Both the position numbers and the translations under genes were made by a program. The notes under the pieces were generated by a model that was not told the DNA's origin, searched no databases, and worked only from the letters and a program-made list of their open reading frames with translations. Below, one piece after another: positions 1 to 11,330 of a DNA stretch of 64,000 nucleotides; the stretch's first letter is position 1; every line of letters begins with the position of its first letter. Origin of the DNA: Warburgia ugandensis (taxonomy: Eukaryota; Streptophyta; Magnoliopsida; Canellales; Canellaceae). The stretch spans positions 66,569,495 through 66,633,494 of the forward strand of contig CP141127.1 in assembly GCA_035236585.1 (NCBI GenBank). Reading direction: 5' to 3'.

Positions 1-564
1 GGGTAACATATGATCTAAGAAGGTTGATCATATAGTGATGTTAGCAATCAAACCAATGTAAATCCTACTGAGGGCATCTACAAGTACATTAGCCTTGCCC
101 AAGTGGTACTGCATAGTGAAGTCAAAATCCTTCAAGTACTCAAGCTAGAGTCTCAACCTCATATTGAGGTCACTCTAGGTGAACAAGCACTTGAGGCTCT
201 TGTGATCTATGAAGACATCAAACTTCTCTCCATACAAATAATGCCCTAGATCTTCAAAGCAAAAACCACAACATCTAGTTTCAAATCATGTGCGAGCTAG
301 TTCTACCATGCTTCTTCAACGATTTAGAAGCATAGTTATAACTCTACCATGTTGCATGAGAACACACCCCAGCCCTTGTCATGAGGTGTAGCTATACACT
401 ACAAAAATGTCACTACCCTGTGGGAGAGATAACACTGGTGCAGAGATAAGCCCTCCATGTAGCAATGTGATGTAGGAAAATCCCTCAATAAATTATCTAT
501 AATATCCTACAAGACCTACAGTCATAGTCTTGGGCCACTCCCAATTAGCCATAGTTTCCACCTT
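1..564 (-). pseudogene. RE-1 chromovirus RNase H / connection remnant
   Basis: This is the C-terminal side of the RE-1 polyprotein, cut off by the window edge. Read on the minus strand, the segment near positions 60-150 resembles the end of a Ty3 RNase H region (a phrase close to DFTMQYHLGKANV, then DALS), which in chromoviruses comes just before integrase. In the family, RNase H degrades the RNA strand during reverse transcription in the cytoplasmic particle. The frame is broken by several stops, so no protein could be made. It is continuous with the reverse transcriptase remnant at 565-1104 and lies in the expected order. Confidence 0.75.
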
Positions 565-1104
565 CTATGGATCTATTGCAATTCCATCCTTGGATATAAC
601 ATGTCCAAGGAAATGCCCCTTATCTAGCCAAAACTCAAACATTGAGAACTTGGCATACAATTGATGAGCTCGTAAACTACCTAGGATAGTCCTCAAGTGC
701 TCAATGTGCTCCTCAACACTACATGTATATACGAGTATATCATCAGCGAATACGATCATGAATTTGTCCAGATAGTCTCTAAACACCATGTTCATCCATT
801 TCATAAATGTTTCGGCATCACCAGAAACTCTTAGTGGCCATATCCAATCTTGAATGTTGTCTAAGGGATGTCCTAACCCCATATCCCAAGCTGGTAATAT
901 CTTGTCCTCTGGTCCAACCTTAGAGAAAACCCTATCTAAGTGTAATAAATCAAACAAGTCATTAATGTGGGGAAGTGGGTAGTTATTCTTCACTATTACT
1001 CCATTTAGCACTCTATAATTCACACACAACCTCATGGAGCCATCCTTCTTCTTAACAAACATGACTGGTGCTCCCCATGGCGAGACATTGGGCTTATGAA
1101 ACAT
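565..1104 (-). pseudogene. RE-1 Ty3 chromovirus reverse transcriptase (broken)
   Basis: An open stretch of 179 codons carries RT signatures: [20 protein letters not shown] (finger/palm start), [12 protein letters not shown], the catalytic block VFADDILVY with both aspartates intact, and [10 protein letters not shown] at the end. Between these, the region that should read [13 protein letters not shown]...FGLTNAP is garbled, which points to frameshifts that happen not to introduce stops. RT copies the genomic RNA into DNA. It lies upstream of the RNase H remnant and downstream of the linker at 1105-1462. The motif wording fits Tekay/Del chromoviruses, not Athila. Not functional. Confidence 0.88.
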
Positions 1105-1462
1105 TGATCTAATAGTCCCATAACTATAGCTTTAACTCCTTAAGCTCTGCCAAAACCATGTGATAGGGAGCCTTGGGGATAGGATTTACTCCATGCAATA
1201 ACTTAATGGTGAACTCCATCTCTCTCCTGGGTGGCAACCTTAGCAATTCATTTGGGAATACATCCCTATAATTGTACACCACATCAATCTCTAGGATTCC
1301 TCCTATGCCTCTACACCCACTAGACATAAGGTGTGCTACTCTAATTACTGATATGATACTCACTCTCGCAACATCAATCTCTCCTAAAAACATGGCTACT
1401 CACTGTCTGGGGCATACAGAGTTGACCTACTTCTTTCTATAATCAATTAAAGCTCCATGTTC
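1105..1462 (-). pseudogene. RE-1 protease-RT linker remnant
   Basis: On the minus strand this encodes the region between protease and RT, including DVFPNELLRLPPRREMEFTI and the PKAPYHM-type phrase that precedes RT in chromoviruses. At its 5' side (near 1430-1462) the text reads EHGALIDYRKK, the continuation of the protease phrase ILGMDWLIEH found at 6033-6075. The protease frame is therefore interrupted here by the solo LTR at 1463-6032. Stops are present. Confidence 0.8.
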
Positions 1463-2071
1463 TGTAATAACCCCAATTTTTGTAAATTGATTGAGAAAAA
1501 TCAATAAAGTTTGAGTTTCAGATAGTTTGGGCTGAAATATTAGGGTTATTTAAAATATACTTTTTATAAAAGTATAATCAAATAATAAGATATTTAAAAT
1601 TGAAATTAAACTCAGCAAACCCTTCAAAATGACTGTAAGCACGACAAATTTCGAATTCGGATGAGAAATCCTTAAGTTTTTCATTTTTTTGGACAAAAGG
1701 GGTAAAATAGTAATTTTACCCAAAAATCAAAATATTCCAAAAAAATCAAAATATGAAACATCAAAATTTAGAATGTACTGAGAAATACGAATCAAACCCC
1801 ACTAAGTACACTCAAATCTGAGATCATGGGAATAAAACCCAAAGTTTTATGCATAAAGGGCAAAACGGACTTTTTACACCATGTGGGGCCCACATGGGGA
1901 CCACCATGTCCCCAACAACCAATTTGATCAGCAGCCCATGTGAAACATGGGTCAACAAAGATCAGCTAGTCATGGGGAAGAAAAGTTAGGCATGGGAGCA
2001 TTGAAGACTTTCATGTCATTTTATATTAAAAAAATAACATATTATAATCATGGAAAAAGACCCAAAATGCC

Positions 2072-2079
2072 TATAAATA
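2072..2079 (+). promoter_or_regulatory. TATA box candidate of solo LTR-1
   Basis: TATAAATA lies about 610 bp into the LTR in the sense orientation, downstream of the conserved U3 box. It is the only good TATA match in that part. Transcription start is not determined. Confidence 0.45.
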
Positions 2080-5000
2080 CAACCCCAAAAATCTTCCAAA
2101 AATCCTCATAAATTCCCCACGAAATTATCTTCAATCTCCTTGAAAAATTAGATCTAGAATCCCTCTCCAAGACCCCAAAATTTCCATGAGTTAGATATCT
2201 TTCCAACTTGTTTTTCTTTTTAGATTAGAACAAGAGACCTAAATTCAATTAGGCACTCTGTTCTAGAAATAATTTGATCAATTTAACCATCCAAAAAATC
2301 CCAACACATCTATTCTACAAAACCCCCAAAGAAATTTCAAGATCCAACGGTTCAAACAACAGTCTTTGCAAGAAAGGTGGATTTTAGGCTATATCTTCAT
2401 CAACAAGGTATTTTTTTAAATTGGGCATATAAATGAGGTTTTCTCTCCAATCAAGTAAGTGAAAATCCTTTTCATATATGTTTAGTATTTTTTTATGTAA
2501 TTTTTATTTTACTGTAATTAATTTTGGTAATAAAAAGGTAAAAATAAAGTAAACAACAGAACCCTTAATTCATGATGATGGAGTGCTCAGATGAAAAATC
2601 TAACTTTTCCAATCAATCCAGAATGGTCCAAAACCTCTAGGGTAGAAGTTTTAGAAAGATCTGAGCAGTTTTGGACCCTCAATTGAACGAGATTAATTCT
2701 GGTGGGCCTAGATCAAATCTGGACCCTAGGAACGGCTAAAAACTTCAATTTAAGATTGTGGAGTCATATGAACTCCAAATTGAGATCAGAAAGAAGCTAT
2801 GGAAATCTTGTAATGTCTAGTTTCTAATGAAGTCATAATATTTCTAAAATTTATTTCTGTATTTTTCTGTATTTTGGAAATAAGTGTCCAATTTCTAAGA
2901 TCTTCAAGATCTGAGGTGATCAGATCTTGGAATTTTATTTTAACGATGATATAATAATGTAATAAAGTAATATCTATGGTTAATTTGGACAGATCTTGGA
3001 TAAAATAGGGGATCTACCCTTTATGGTAGAAAAACCCTAAAATAAAAATAAAAAAAAATACAAAGGGACCCACTTGATCAATGAGATCAAGTATGATCAG
3101 ATCCTTGGGATGGATTAAAGGGATGATAATATGATGGAATCCAGTTAGATCATGGAGGAAATGTGACAAAATCAAGTGGATATGATTTTTGGATCTTAAT
3201 GGATTAAAAGCCCTAAAGGTAATTAAAACCCTTAATCTAAAGGAAAACACCTAAGATCTAATGGTCGGATCATATTTAAAGGTTTATAATAATCTTAATA
3301 AAATTATTTTAATTGTCTTTTATTGGATATAGAGGTGTAAATGTGATTTATGTTCTAAGTTAGAAAGCATGATAATGTAATCTTTAAATTTTAGTATGAT
3401 ATGCCCTAAATGAGTAATTTGTTAGTAGATTTGATTATCTTAGGATCATGTTAGTGTAAATTAGGATTTAAACATGATTTCATTATGATAGAAGATGTGT
3501 TTCATAACATAGGATCATGTTAGTTTTATTTCACTAGCTTAAGTTACATTCATAGGAAGAATGTTAGTATATAGTTGTTAAACTTATATTTGATTTATGC
3601 TTTCAAGTTGATGATTTACTTATTGTCAAATTTTATTCAATTGTTAAGATACAAGGAGCATAAATCACCAAAAATATAAACTAATGAAATATAGAAATTC
3701 ATGGACAACTAAGATGAATGAATGATTTTGACTTAATAAGGGCTATAGTTAGTAGGACAATATAAGGAATGATTTATCATTTCCTTGGCCCAAAGTAGGA
3801 AAATAATGAACATCCATGGATGACATCGTGCATATCCATGGAAATTAATTAAAATCAATTAGAGAAGGGACTTAAGGTAAAGAGCTCATAGGAACCTTGT
3901 CAAAGGTTGAGCTAGTACCACTCCAGTGGACTCTGAACATTGTGGTTATAGGGGGTATACAAGAGCCAAGTGCTTTTCCCTCACCTCCCATTGACGTAAG
4001 AGAGGTCTAAACGCCTCCTTACATGAGGGTTGTATTAACCACTTTTTGAGCAGACTTTAACTGGTAAGTACTGGTCATCCTGAAATAAGGAGGAGTTGTC
4101 TAGTGATAGGAAGAAATAAATTATCTTCAACCAAGTAAGACACTAACTGGTTGAATAATAATAATAATAAGAGCATAAAAGGTTAGTAAATTACATAACC
4201 CTAATAAAAACAGTAAGTAAGATAAGGACGATCAAATAAGATCCATTAGATCTTAGATGATCAAGAACAATAAGAATAAGAACACTATATTGTGCTTAGT
4301 ATGTATGTTTAGTAGTATACTTGTTATAGTTCATTAGATTAGATAATCCAAACCCTTGATCAAAGGTGATTCAAGGAAGAAAACCAAGATCATCCTCCAT
4401 AGGGATGATCCAAGAACTGAACTTAGATAAAAAAAGACTAGATGATAGAAGATCTAGGACCTTGATCTTTATCAACATGTGTAGATTGTCAATCAAAGGA
4501 TCTATGAAAGATCAAGATCAAGGAGATGAACATACAAAGACTTAGAGATAGAAAAATACTTAGATATGAATGATCTAAAGATCATTCTAAACATCAGATC
4601 TAGTGATCAATAGGATTCTTCATAATTTATATATTGACAATATGTATGGATGTACAGATTACATACATCAGTCAGGATCATGGAAGATTGGGGAAAAGAG
4701 ATCAATCCTTAAAGGTAGGAGGATTTGATGAATGCATTTACACGAGATATTCATGATTGTACTCATGATCTTATGTTGACAAGAGTAATGATAATACTTG
4801 TATTAAATCTCTTGAAAACCTTATGATCCAACCAAACACCTATAAGATGGTTAAGGACTAAATTATAAGTGAATAGGGAACTAGAAAATATTTCAGCCCT
4901 AAGTAAACAGACATATGGTCTGATATATATGAAATCTATTTTACATACAAGCTTTGAGGCTTGTGAGTTTGTTTTAATAGGCATGAGCCTAGGGGATGCT

Positions 5001-5595
5001 ATTGCTAGAGGAGTTATGAGGGTTTGGCCACCCGCTCCTTGAAATTTGATGATATGATGATACCTTGCCCAATGAGAGGCTAAAAGTCGGGTGGTGGCAA
5101 TTATGGGAAGGCCACCACTGTGAAAGTCTTGCCCCCCCATACGGGCAGTGACATAATATTTTCCACCGTGGTATCAGTGGTGAACAGGCGATTATCCGAG
5201 CGCGCTAGTACGGATCAGACTGCAGCATAGCAACCTTTCTAATTATTTTGCACTATGATGCATATGGGAATAGGCATAGTGAAATGCCTTATGTTATAGC
5301 ATTATGAAATGCTAGGTAATTGCATATTACCAATGTTTTCCAAGAAGGAAAATTCCCAGTATGAGATTAGCTGTAATACTAAATTCTCAAAATGAAGAGA
5401 ATTGATCAGCTTAGTTGAGAATGATATTTGACTATTTTCACGAATTTAACTGGTTTACCCATGAAGGGTATGTATGTATATAGATATACATAACTTACAA
5501 AGTAAAGAGTATGTTTGAGGATAATGAGATTAGGAAGTATTGGAATTACATTGTCAATTATTATGTTTCTTGAATCCCTTACCAAGCATTGCTTA

Positions 5596-5626
5596 CTGAG
5601 ATATTGTACTTGTTGCAATATCTCAG
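5596..5626 (+). other. Conserved LTR hairpin, copy in solo LTR-1
   Basis: Inverted arms CTGAGATATTG (5596-5606) and CAATATCTCAG (5616-5626) enclose a 9-base loop. The sequence just before, AAGCATTGCTTA, is also shared with RE-2 and RE-5. Compared with the RE-2 copy the arms differ at two base pairs, each changed on both sides so pairing is kept. Confidence 0.75.
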
Positions 5627-6032
5627 ATCCAGGGAAGGAGACTTAGGAGTTGAAGACTATAGAAGACTTGAAGAGAATAATCTTCAAGGTATACCCTTGA
5701 AGACATGTATTTTTATTTGTTGAGAGTTTTCTTGTATGGTGAGCTTGAGTTTTGGATTATGTAATTTGGATAAGTATTGTACTAGATTTGGCTGTACTGT
5801 GAACCACTGGATGGATCTTGGAGTTTAATAAAAGTATATTCCTTCAATGGAATTTTATTTTGTACACAAATTGTACTTATGTTATGTATGAAGTGGTGAC
5901 TTGGGTTTACAAAACAAGTTCTAAAGAAAAGAATTTTCGCTACTTTGTTTTGCGAAAATTTTTTACACTCTTAAGGGCCCTGCCTTTCAAAATACTTTAC
6001 AAATCATGTTTTCAAAAACCCGGGTCGTCACA

Positions 6033-6457
6033 TGTTCAATCAACTAGTCTATGCCCAATATAATATCAAAATCCATCATGTCCAATATAATGAGATCTAT
6101 GCTCATAGTCTTGTCCAAGATAACCTTAGGTATATCTTGGGCAAACTCCATACTATCACCAATTCACCCATTAGCATGTGAACTTTTAATAGTCTACTTG
6201 ATGAAACATCCAAACATGTAGCAAAACTATGCGAGATGAAAGAATGGCTTGATCCAGGATCAATAAGCAAATGTGCAAATCTATTTGCTACAATAGTGTT
6301 AGATGCACGAGCCTGGTCGGTGGTAGGAGTAAACACTCTCCCCTAACTACTGGGTGTCAGGTGCCTAATCTCGTCCTTCATCTCACTGAGGTTGTCCGAC
6401 TCTATTGGCTTTGGGACAATCCCACGCTATGTAGCTCAGTTGGCCACAAGTAAAACA
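6033..6457 (-). pseudogene. RE-1 protease and gag zinc-knuckle remnant
   Basis: The minus strand carries a retroviral aspartic protease: LLIDPGSSHSFIS (catalytic DSG now read as DPG) near 6240-6275 and ILGMDWL near 6040. Upstream is a nucleocapsid zinc knuckle at 6416-6457 reading CFTCGQLSYIAWDC, in which the expected G-H pair is S-Y, so the zinc-binding histidine is lost. In the family, protease matures the polyprotein and the knuckle binds genomic RNA. Several stops occur. The frame continues across the solo LTR to 1105-1462. Confidence 0.8.
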
Positions 6458-6991
6458 TCAACCTAGTCCAATACATGGCTAGCTTGGATGATGATGTTGA
6501 CACCTTGGCACACTCCTTGATCACTGTCTCTGCCCTAGGCCTAACCTTGCATTGGTCGAAAAGAACATGCAACTATCCTCCTAGGAGAAAATCTTTTCTT
6601 CTTGACTCCTCCTGCTAATGGCTTAGGGCCACTAAATCTACCCTTCTCAGCTAAGGTACCTCAACTCTCACTCCAAAATAGATGCAAGCTCCTAGCCTGA
6701 GCTACAGTGGTGGGGTGTGAAGTCAAAATCTAGCACTTCAAGTCAAATTTCAGCCTGCGTACAAACATTTGATCCACTCTCTACTCTAAAGAACACACCT
6801 CAACCGCAAACCTGCATAGTTGAGAGAACTCCACCTCAGACTATGCCACAGTCCTCTTGCCACATACAAGTGTCATAAAGTTTAGCACCATCTTATAGTG
6901 CTTATGACGACAAATGTGGCCACTGCCATTCTACCATTCTCAGGCACTACCATCACCTCAAAGATCTTCACTACATTGAACAACCAAGTGT
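6458..6991 (-). pseudogene. RE-1 gag (C-terminal two thirds), broken
   Basis: On the minus strand this reads as a decayed chromovirus gag, beginning at the right with TWLFNVVKIFEVM, like the family phrase WL..VEKIF, and going on to an alanine/arginine-rich region with TTVAQARSL near 6700. Many stops and frameshifts. It is interrupted at 6991 by the RE-2 insertion; the N-terminal part continues at 15117. Confidence 0.7.
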
Positions 6992-7275
6992 GTAACAACC
7001 CAAGGGCCCCACACACAACCATATTGTCTGCTCTTGAGACTGGGGCCCATAACACCCAGCCTCCGCATGGTTTTGTTCTTCCCCCATGGGGGAAAAGGCC
7101 TGGTTCTATGGCAAGTCCTCTGAACCTTTATCAACAGTCCAGGAACTCTCCCCTTAGCAATGTGGGACTAACTCTCAGCGCCTCACCTTGCCAAGAAGCC
7201 TGCCAACCCTTAGCGATCGAGCCTTTTGGACCAGCCCTCATTAGCCTGCCCTCATCGACCAAGGCTAGCCACTGA
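6992..7275 (-). mobile_element. TRIM-like LTR remnant at the RE-2 left edge
   Basis: Read on the plus strand it starts TGTAACAACCCAAGGGCCCC, goes on with ATATTGTCTGCT and later GCAATGTGGGACTAA, the same order as the short LTRs at 57024-57948 in reverse. It sits between the RE-2 target duplication AAGTG and the start of the RE-2 5' LTR. Both its edges carry TGTAACA (6992-6998 and 7276-7282), as if it had been inserted into, or recombined with, the first bases of the RE-2 LTR. The last about 80 bp also occur inside both RE-6 LTRs. Confidence 0.65.
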
Positions 7276-7319
7276 TGTAACATCTACTATTTTAAATATT
7301 AGGAAAATTTTATTTTAGA

Positions 7320-7320
7320 C

Positions 7321-7351
<31 letters not shown>
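7320..7351. repeat. TAA microsatellite in the RE-2 5' LTR
   Basis: About ten TAA units. The same spot in the 3' LTR (about 14431) has only three or four units, so it changed length after insertion. Confidence 0.9.
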
Positions 7352-7353
<2 letters not shown>

Positions 7354-7953
7354 GAAAAAAATGATGTATATAGGTAAAAAATTAAGAGGGGGGAGTGCCT
7401 CAAATGCACTTCCCTCCTCTTTATTCCCGTAACTGAGCCACCGATGACAGGCATTCCTGGCAACCGAACGAACATGGCGGGCTCTCAACCTCCTACTAGC
7501 TAGACCAAGGTAGGCTCGTCCCACTCTTTCCTATATACTTCTTTCCAACCTTTTCATTTAGTAAAAATTAGGCATTACTATTGCCCTGGGAAAAAGTTGA
7601 TGTAACGGTGTCAGATGATGGTCTAGACCATTCATCTTGAATGCAACAATGCAAGGACACAAGCCCATAAAATCTCAATGTGATTGGACGGCTAGAGACG
7701 CCGAAAAACCCCAAAAATAGTATGACAGTAGTTTTTCAAAAACGCAATGAAAATCGTGAAAAAATGATAGATTTGTGAGGGATTTGTGAAAATGGAGGGT
7801 GAAAATGAAATGTACGCAAAACACTGGACACATAGGTGTAAAAATTGTAAAAAATGGAGCACCTGGGGTTGCTGGTGAGGGCGAACCAGTTCGATCAGCA
7901 TTCTTGACAACGGCAACCCGCTCCGGGCTGAGGACGCATGCACAGACGCGCGA

Positions 7954-8232
7954 CACGTGGCACCATGTTGACGTACATCACAGCCAGGCGTGATGCGCGG
8001 TGTGACTGGCAGGATACGCAGTGCAACAGACGCGGCCACAAAGGAGATGCATGGCATAATATGCATGCATCACGAAGAAGATAACGAGCAGATGAGGGAG
8101 CGCCACGTGCAGGGCACGTGGTGCGACTCGCACACGCCACGTAGTGTGGCAGGAATGCGCCACGTGCGCGTTGTTTCCCCCATGCGTAGAGCTCATCCAC
8201 AGATGCGCTGGTTCCAGAGGCGCGCTACACGT
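7954..8232 (+). promoter_or_regulatory. G-box/ABRE-like cluster in the RE-2 5' LTR
   Basis: Four CACGTG palindromes (7954, 8104, 8115, 8161), one CACGTA (8138) and further ACGT cores (7971, 8229) fall within 280 bp. In plants such cores are bound by bZIP and bHLH factors. The segment is GC-rich against AT-rich surroundings and is missing from the 3' LTR. A regulatory role is inferred from motif density only. Confidence 0.5.
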
Positions 8233-9509
8233 ACAACACACGGGCATGTGGATGGCATGCGTTGCACATGCGGCCGGCCCTTTTTCTTGTTTTTGACCCT
8301 TTATTCATAAAAAACTTGATTTTAGGAGCTACAAAGGTCCAAATCATGATCCAAAAGAGGTGTTGTGATTGTCTCAACAAGGTGGACCTAGATTTAAGAC
8401 AAAAAACTAGTTTGGAGTAGCTTTTTAATAGCCAAACTACTAAGCACTATTCAATGACTTAGATTAAGTCGATTAATGGATGATCAGGCTTTAGATTTTG
8501 GTTGTATACGTTAAACATGAAATGATTATGAGATTAGAAGGACATACCCTATTGAATTGTCAAGAAACAATGATCCTAACGATTGATCTGAGTAGTCCCT
8601 TGAGAGGTGTTGATCAAAGAATGATCAGACCGTCAGATCAACACGCGATCACAAAGACAACTGTGGTTTACTAAACGAAATAGAAAATGTAGGGATCATG
8701 GAGAAAATGAGAGGCCTAATAATTAATAATAATTTATGGCGTGACAGGTACATCAGGGCATACACCTTGATATCGTTTACGTGTTTCTTTAGGATATTGC
8801 GATACCGAGGTAGGTGATTTCATTCACAAATTTTCCATGATTCTCAAATGATGACTTGGTGATTTGAATTTTGAGGCATATGATTTATGCCTTATCCTAT
8901 GCATGAGATTAATTTTAGCATGTAGTTTCTCATGTGTGTGCTATCTTTCATGTGGTTATTGTATGCACTGGTTCTGATATATTTCGTGCTATTCACTTGA
9001 TTATTGGTATTTTTGACATGTGGGAGTCGCTCTGTCATGATGTTTGAGACTATTGATCCTGTGGTAAGATGCATTTCTTCACCCCATGAGTGCCTAAGTG
9101 CTCGTGAGGGTGAAAGGGTGAAAGCGGGCATGCAATACGACTTTTCTTGAGTACCTCAGTGCCTAAGTGCCCGTGAGGGTGCAAGGGTGAAAGGGTGAAA
9201 GCAGATGGTACAGAGAGTTGACCCCACATTGCCATGAGTCTACTTGAGACACGCATAGGACTTAACTGTATATGATGTTCGATACTTTTTTTATGCATTC
9301 ATGTGTTTCGAGATTTTCTTGGATTGTGCATGTCCTGATATCATGATTGATGATATCTTATTTATTTCATGGACTTGGTATGTCCTTAATCGTGAAATTT
9401 AATGCTTTATATTATGTTTGACCATCTTACGATCTTTATGCCTTGTGCCATGTGATTTGTTTTTATTGAGTTTACTTTCGATGAATATCACCTACATAAG
9501 CATGGCTTG

Positions 9510-9541
9510 CTGAGGCATTGCTTTATTTTGCAATGCCTCAG
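9510..9541 (+). other. Conserved LTR hairpin, copy in RE-2
   Basis: Arms CTGAGGCATTGC (9510-9521) and GCAATGCCTCAG (9530-9541) pair perfectly over 12 bp around an 8-base T-rich loop. The upstream AAGCATGGCTTG corresponds to AAGCATTGCTTA in solo LTR-1. Confidence 0.8.
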
Positions 9542-10063
9542 AATCAGAGCATGACAGTCAAAAAGGGAAGTAGGAGGACTAGAGTGGAGCTGGATGGGGT
9601 CTTGAGGACCAGATACTGTCAGATTCAGAGACAGAGTAGTGTACATTTGTTGGACCGGTATTGGATATTTGGAATTCTACTTAGTCGTTGTATATATTGA
9701 TATATTAGACCCATATCAATGTATAGTATGTATATGCTTATAAAAGGATGATGTCGTGATCTTAGATAGACCTTGGAGCTTTGGAACTTTCACTATCATG
9801 TATCTTTACAGTTGTAAAATTTCACCATGGTTTTAAATTGTGAGCATGCTCAAAAGGTTTACTTTTGGTTCTATTTCTTCAGTGTGGTTTTTTAGGTGAA
9901 ATGACTCTCGGGGTTTTCTTAATTGGTATTTTTCTTGACGCTGTGAAAAGTTTTAAATTATGAGTTTTGCGTTCTGGGATCCCATCTGTTTTCTATCAAT
10001 AAACTATTATTATTTTCGCATACATATGGAAAAGGATTTGGAAAAACCCTGGGTGTCATAGTT

Positions 10064-10075
10064 TGGTATCAGAGC
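10064..10075 (+). other. RE-2 primer-binding site (tRNA-Met initiator)
   Basis: TGGTATCAGAGC lies 3 bases after the 5' LTR and is complementary to the 3' end of plant initiator tRNA-Met. It primes minus-strand DNA synthesis. Perfect over 12 bases. Confidence 0.93.
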
Positions 10076-10192
10076 TCAAGCTTATTCCATCATCACCACT
10101 TTAAGGGTCTAATTAACATTATAGCAAATTAGTTGTTGGCTTAGACTGAGAAAGGAGAATTGCTTATACCATGGGTTATGGGTTGTTAACGT

Positions 10193-11330
10193 ATGGCTCC
10201 TTAACGAAGGACCAGGTCTATGCCTGCTCCACTAGTTGCCACCCCTACCACTGCACCAGAGTAAGGGGGCAGGAGGCAAACTCTGTGCTCACATAGTTGA
10301 GAGCCTCTTACCACATCTCACAGAGCATATTACGAGGTAGGTTCGGGCGGAGGTGCAAGCCTTGCACCCTGTCCATTCCGCGGAGACTACAGCAGTCCCA
10401 AAGGACTCAACAGCATAGTCGTCCCATCTAGCACCGATGGTGCCCACACAAGGAGTTGCAGAGGGAGGATCCTCGAACACGCCTGTTCCACCAGCTAAGC
10501 AACTTGAGAGGTTCCGGAGGATGGTGCCTAGCTTCCATGGGGAAGGAGAGCCAGCAGTAGCAGAGAGACGGCTGTTTAAGGTGGAGAAGGCCTCTGAGGG
10601 GATGAAGATTTCACTCGAGGATCAGGTTAGAATGGCTTCATACTTATTGGTCGGAGTAGCCGGGTTTTGGTGGAAGACCCAGCAGCAGATACGTCCCCCA
10701 TCTTCAGTGCCACTATCCTTGTAGGATTTTTGGAGGATATTTGATGAGCAGTATTTTCCTCCTCATGCTCTGCACACCATGAAGAGGGAGTTCACCACAT
10801 TGTCATAGGGGAGCCTTACGATACAACAGTGCTTGACTGGATTTACTAGGCTACGCATATTTGCAGCTACCCCTTTTGTCTCAGATCAGGAGGCAACCGA
10901 TAGATTCATTGATAGGTTGATGCCATAGTTGAGGCACGAAGTACTGATAGCATACCCAACTGCTATGATGCAGGCGATAGATAGGACTTCGGTGCTTGAG
11001 AGGGACTCACGATGAAGTAGAGGAGAGACGAGTCAACCCTTCAAGGGCGAGAGGCCCTTTGCATCCACACAGTCTCAGGGGGGACATGATCAACAGTACC
11101 CTCCTAGGTAGAGGGGAGATCAAGGTAGGAGAGTGTGCCCTCGTTGTAAGGGCTGACACTTAGGGCGATTGTGCCCAGGACAGGGCTGTCAGCGTAAGGG
11201 GCCACATCAGCCCCACCAGTTTCAACAGCAGCAACAGCAGCCCTTCCAGCCGAGCAAGCCATTTAAGTGCTATGGCTGTGGCGAGACCGGCACATGATGA
11301 GACAGTGCTCGAGAGGTCTGAGAGACAGAC
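10193..11330 (+). pseudogene. RE-2 gag (broken)
   Basis: A plausible start ATG at 10193 is followed by an early TAA at 10202. The capsid part is open at 10437-10724 and reads LERFRRMVPSFHGEGEP then LEDQVRMASYLLVGVAGFWW, typical of chromovirus gag. The zinc knuckle at about 11269-11310 has all ligands (CYGCGETG, H, MMRQC) but a one-base frameshift splits it between two frames at the histidine. Gag forms the particle and binds RNA. Multiple stops at 10730-11200. Confidence 0.85.

Larger units (their letters stand above)
1463..6032 (+). mobile_element. Solo LTR-1, 4.57 kb chromovirus-type LTR
   Basis: The segment starts TGTAATAACCCC and ends GGGTCGTCACA, with TG and CA termini. It is flanked by the perfect 5 bp target duplication TGTTC (1458-1462 and 6033-6037). 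Removing it rejoins the RE-1 protease frame (ILGMDWLIEH to GALIDY). It has LTR organisation: a U3 box shared with other LTRs at about 1631-1675, a TATA-like TATAAATA at 2072, a hairpin at 5596-5626 and a terminal motif shared with RE-3 and RE-6. No internal domain, PBS or PPT is present, so it is best explained as a solo LTR left by LTR-LTR recombination. The short reading frames inside it have no recognisable domains. At about 4.6 kb it is long for an LTR. Confidence 0.85.
7276..10060 (+). repeat. RE-2 5' LTR, 2785 bp
   Basis: It begins TGTAACATCTACTA and ends GGTGTCATA, one base from the GGTGTCACA end of the partner. The first 340 bp and the last 390 bp match the 3' LTR; the middle (about 7618-9671) exists only here. 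That middle holds a GC-rich block with G-boxes (7954-8232), the hairpin (9510-9541) and AT-rich leader-like sequence. A TAA microsatellite lies at 7320-7351. Small reading frames on both strands at 7675-8310 come from the GC-rich block and have no recognisable domain. Confidence 0.9.

Noticed and set aside
7675..8310. Cluster of short reading frames in the RE-2 5' LTR
   Set aside because: Frames overlap on both strands, are absent from the partner LTR and lack any motif.
10064..10075. tRNA-like sequence GCTCTGATACCA/TGGTATCAGAGC in several places as tRNA genes
   Set aside because: Only 12-18 bases of the tRNA 3' end occur, always next to an LTR end: they are primer-binding sites.
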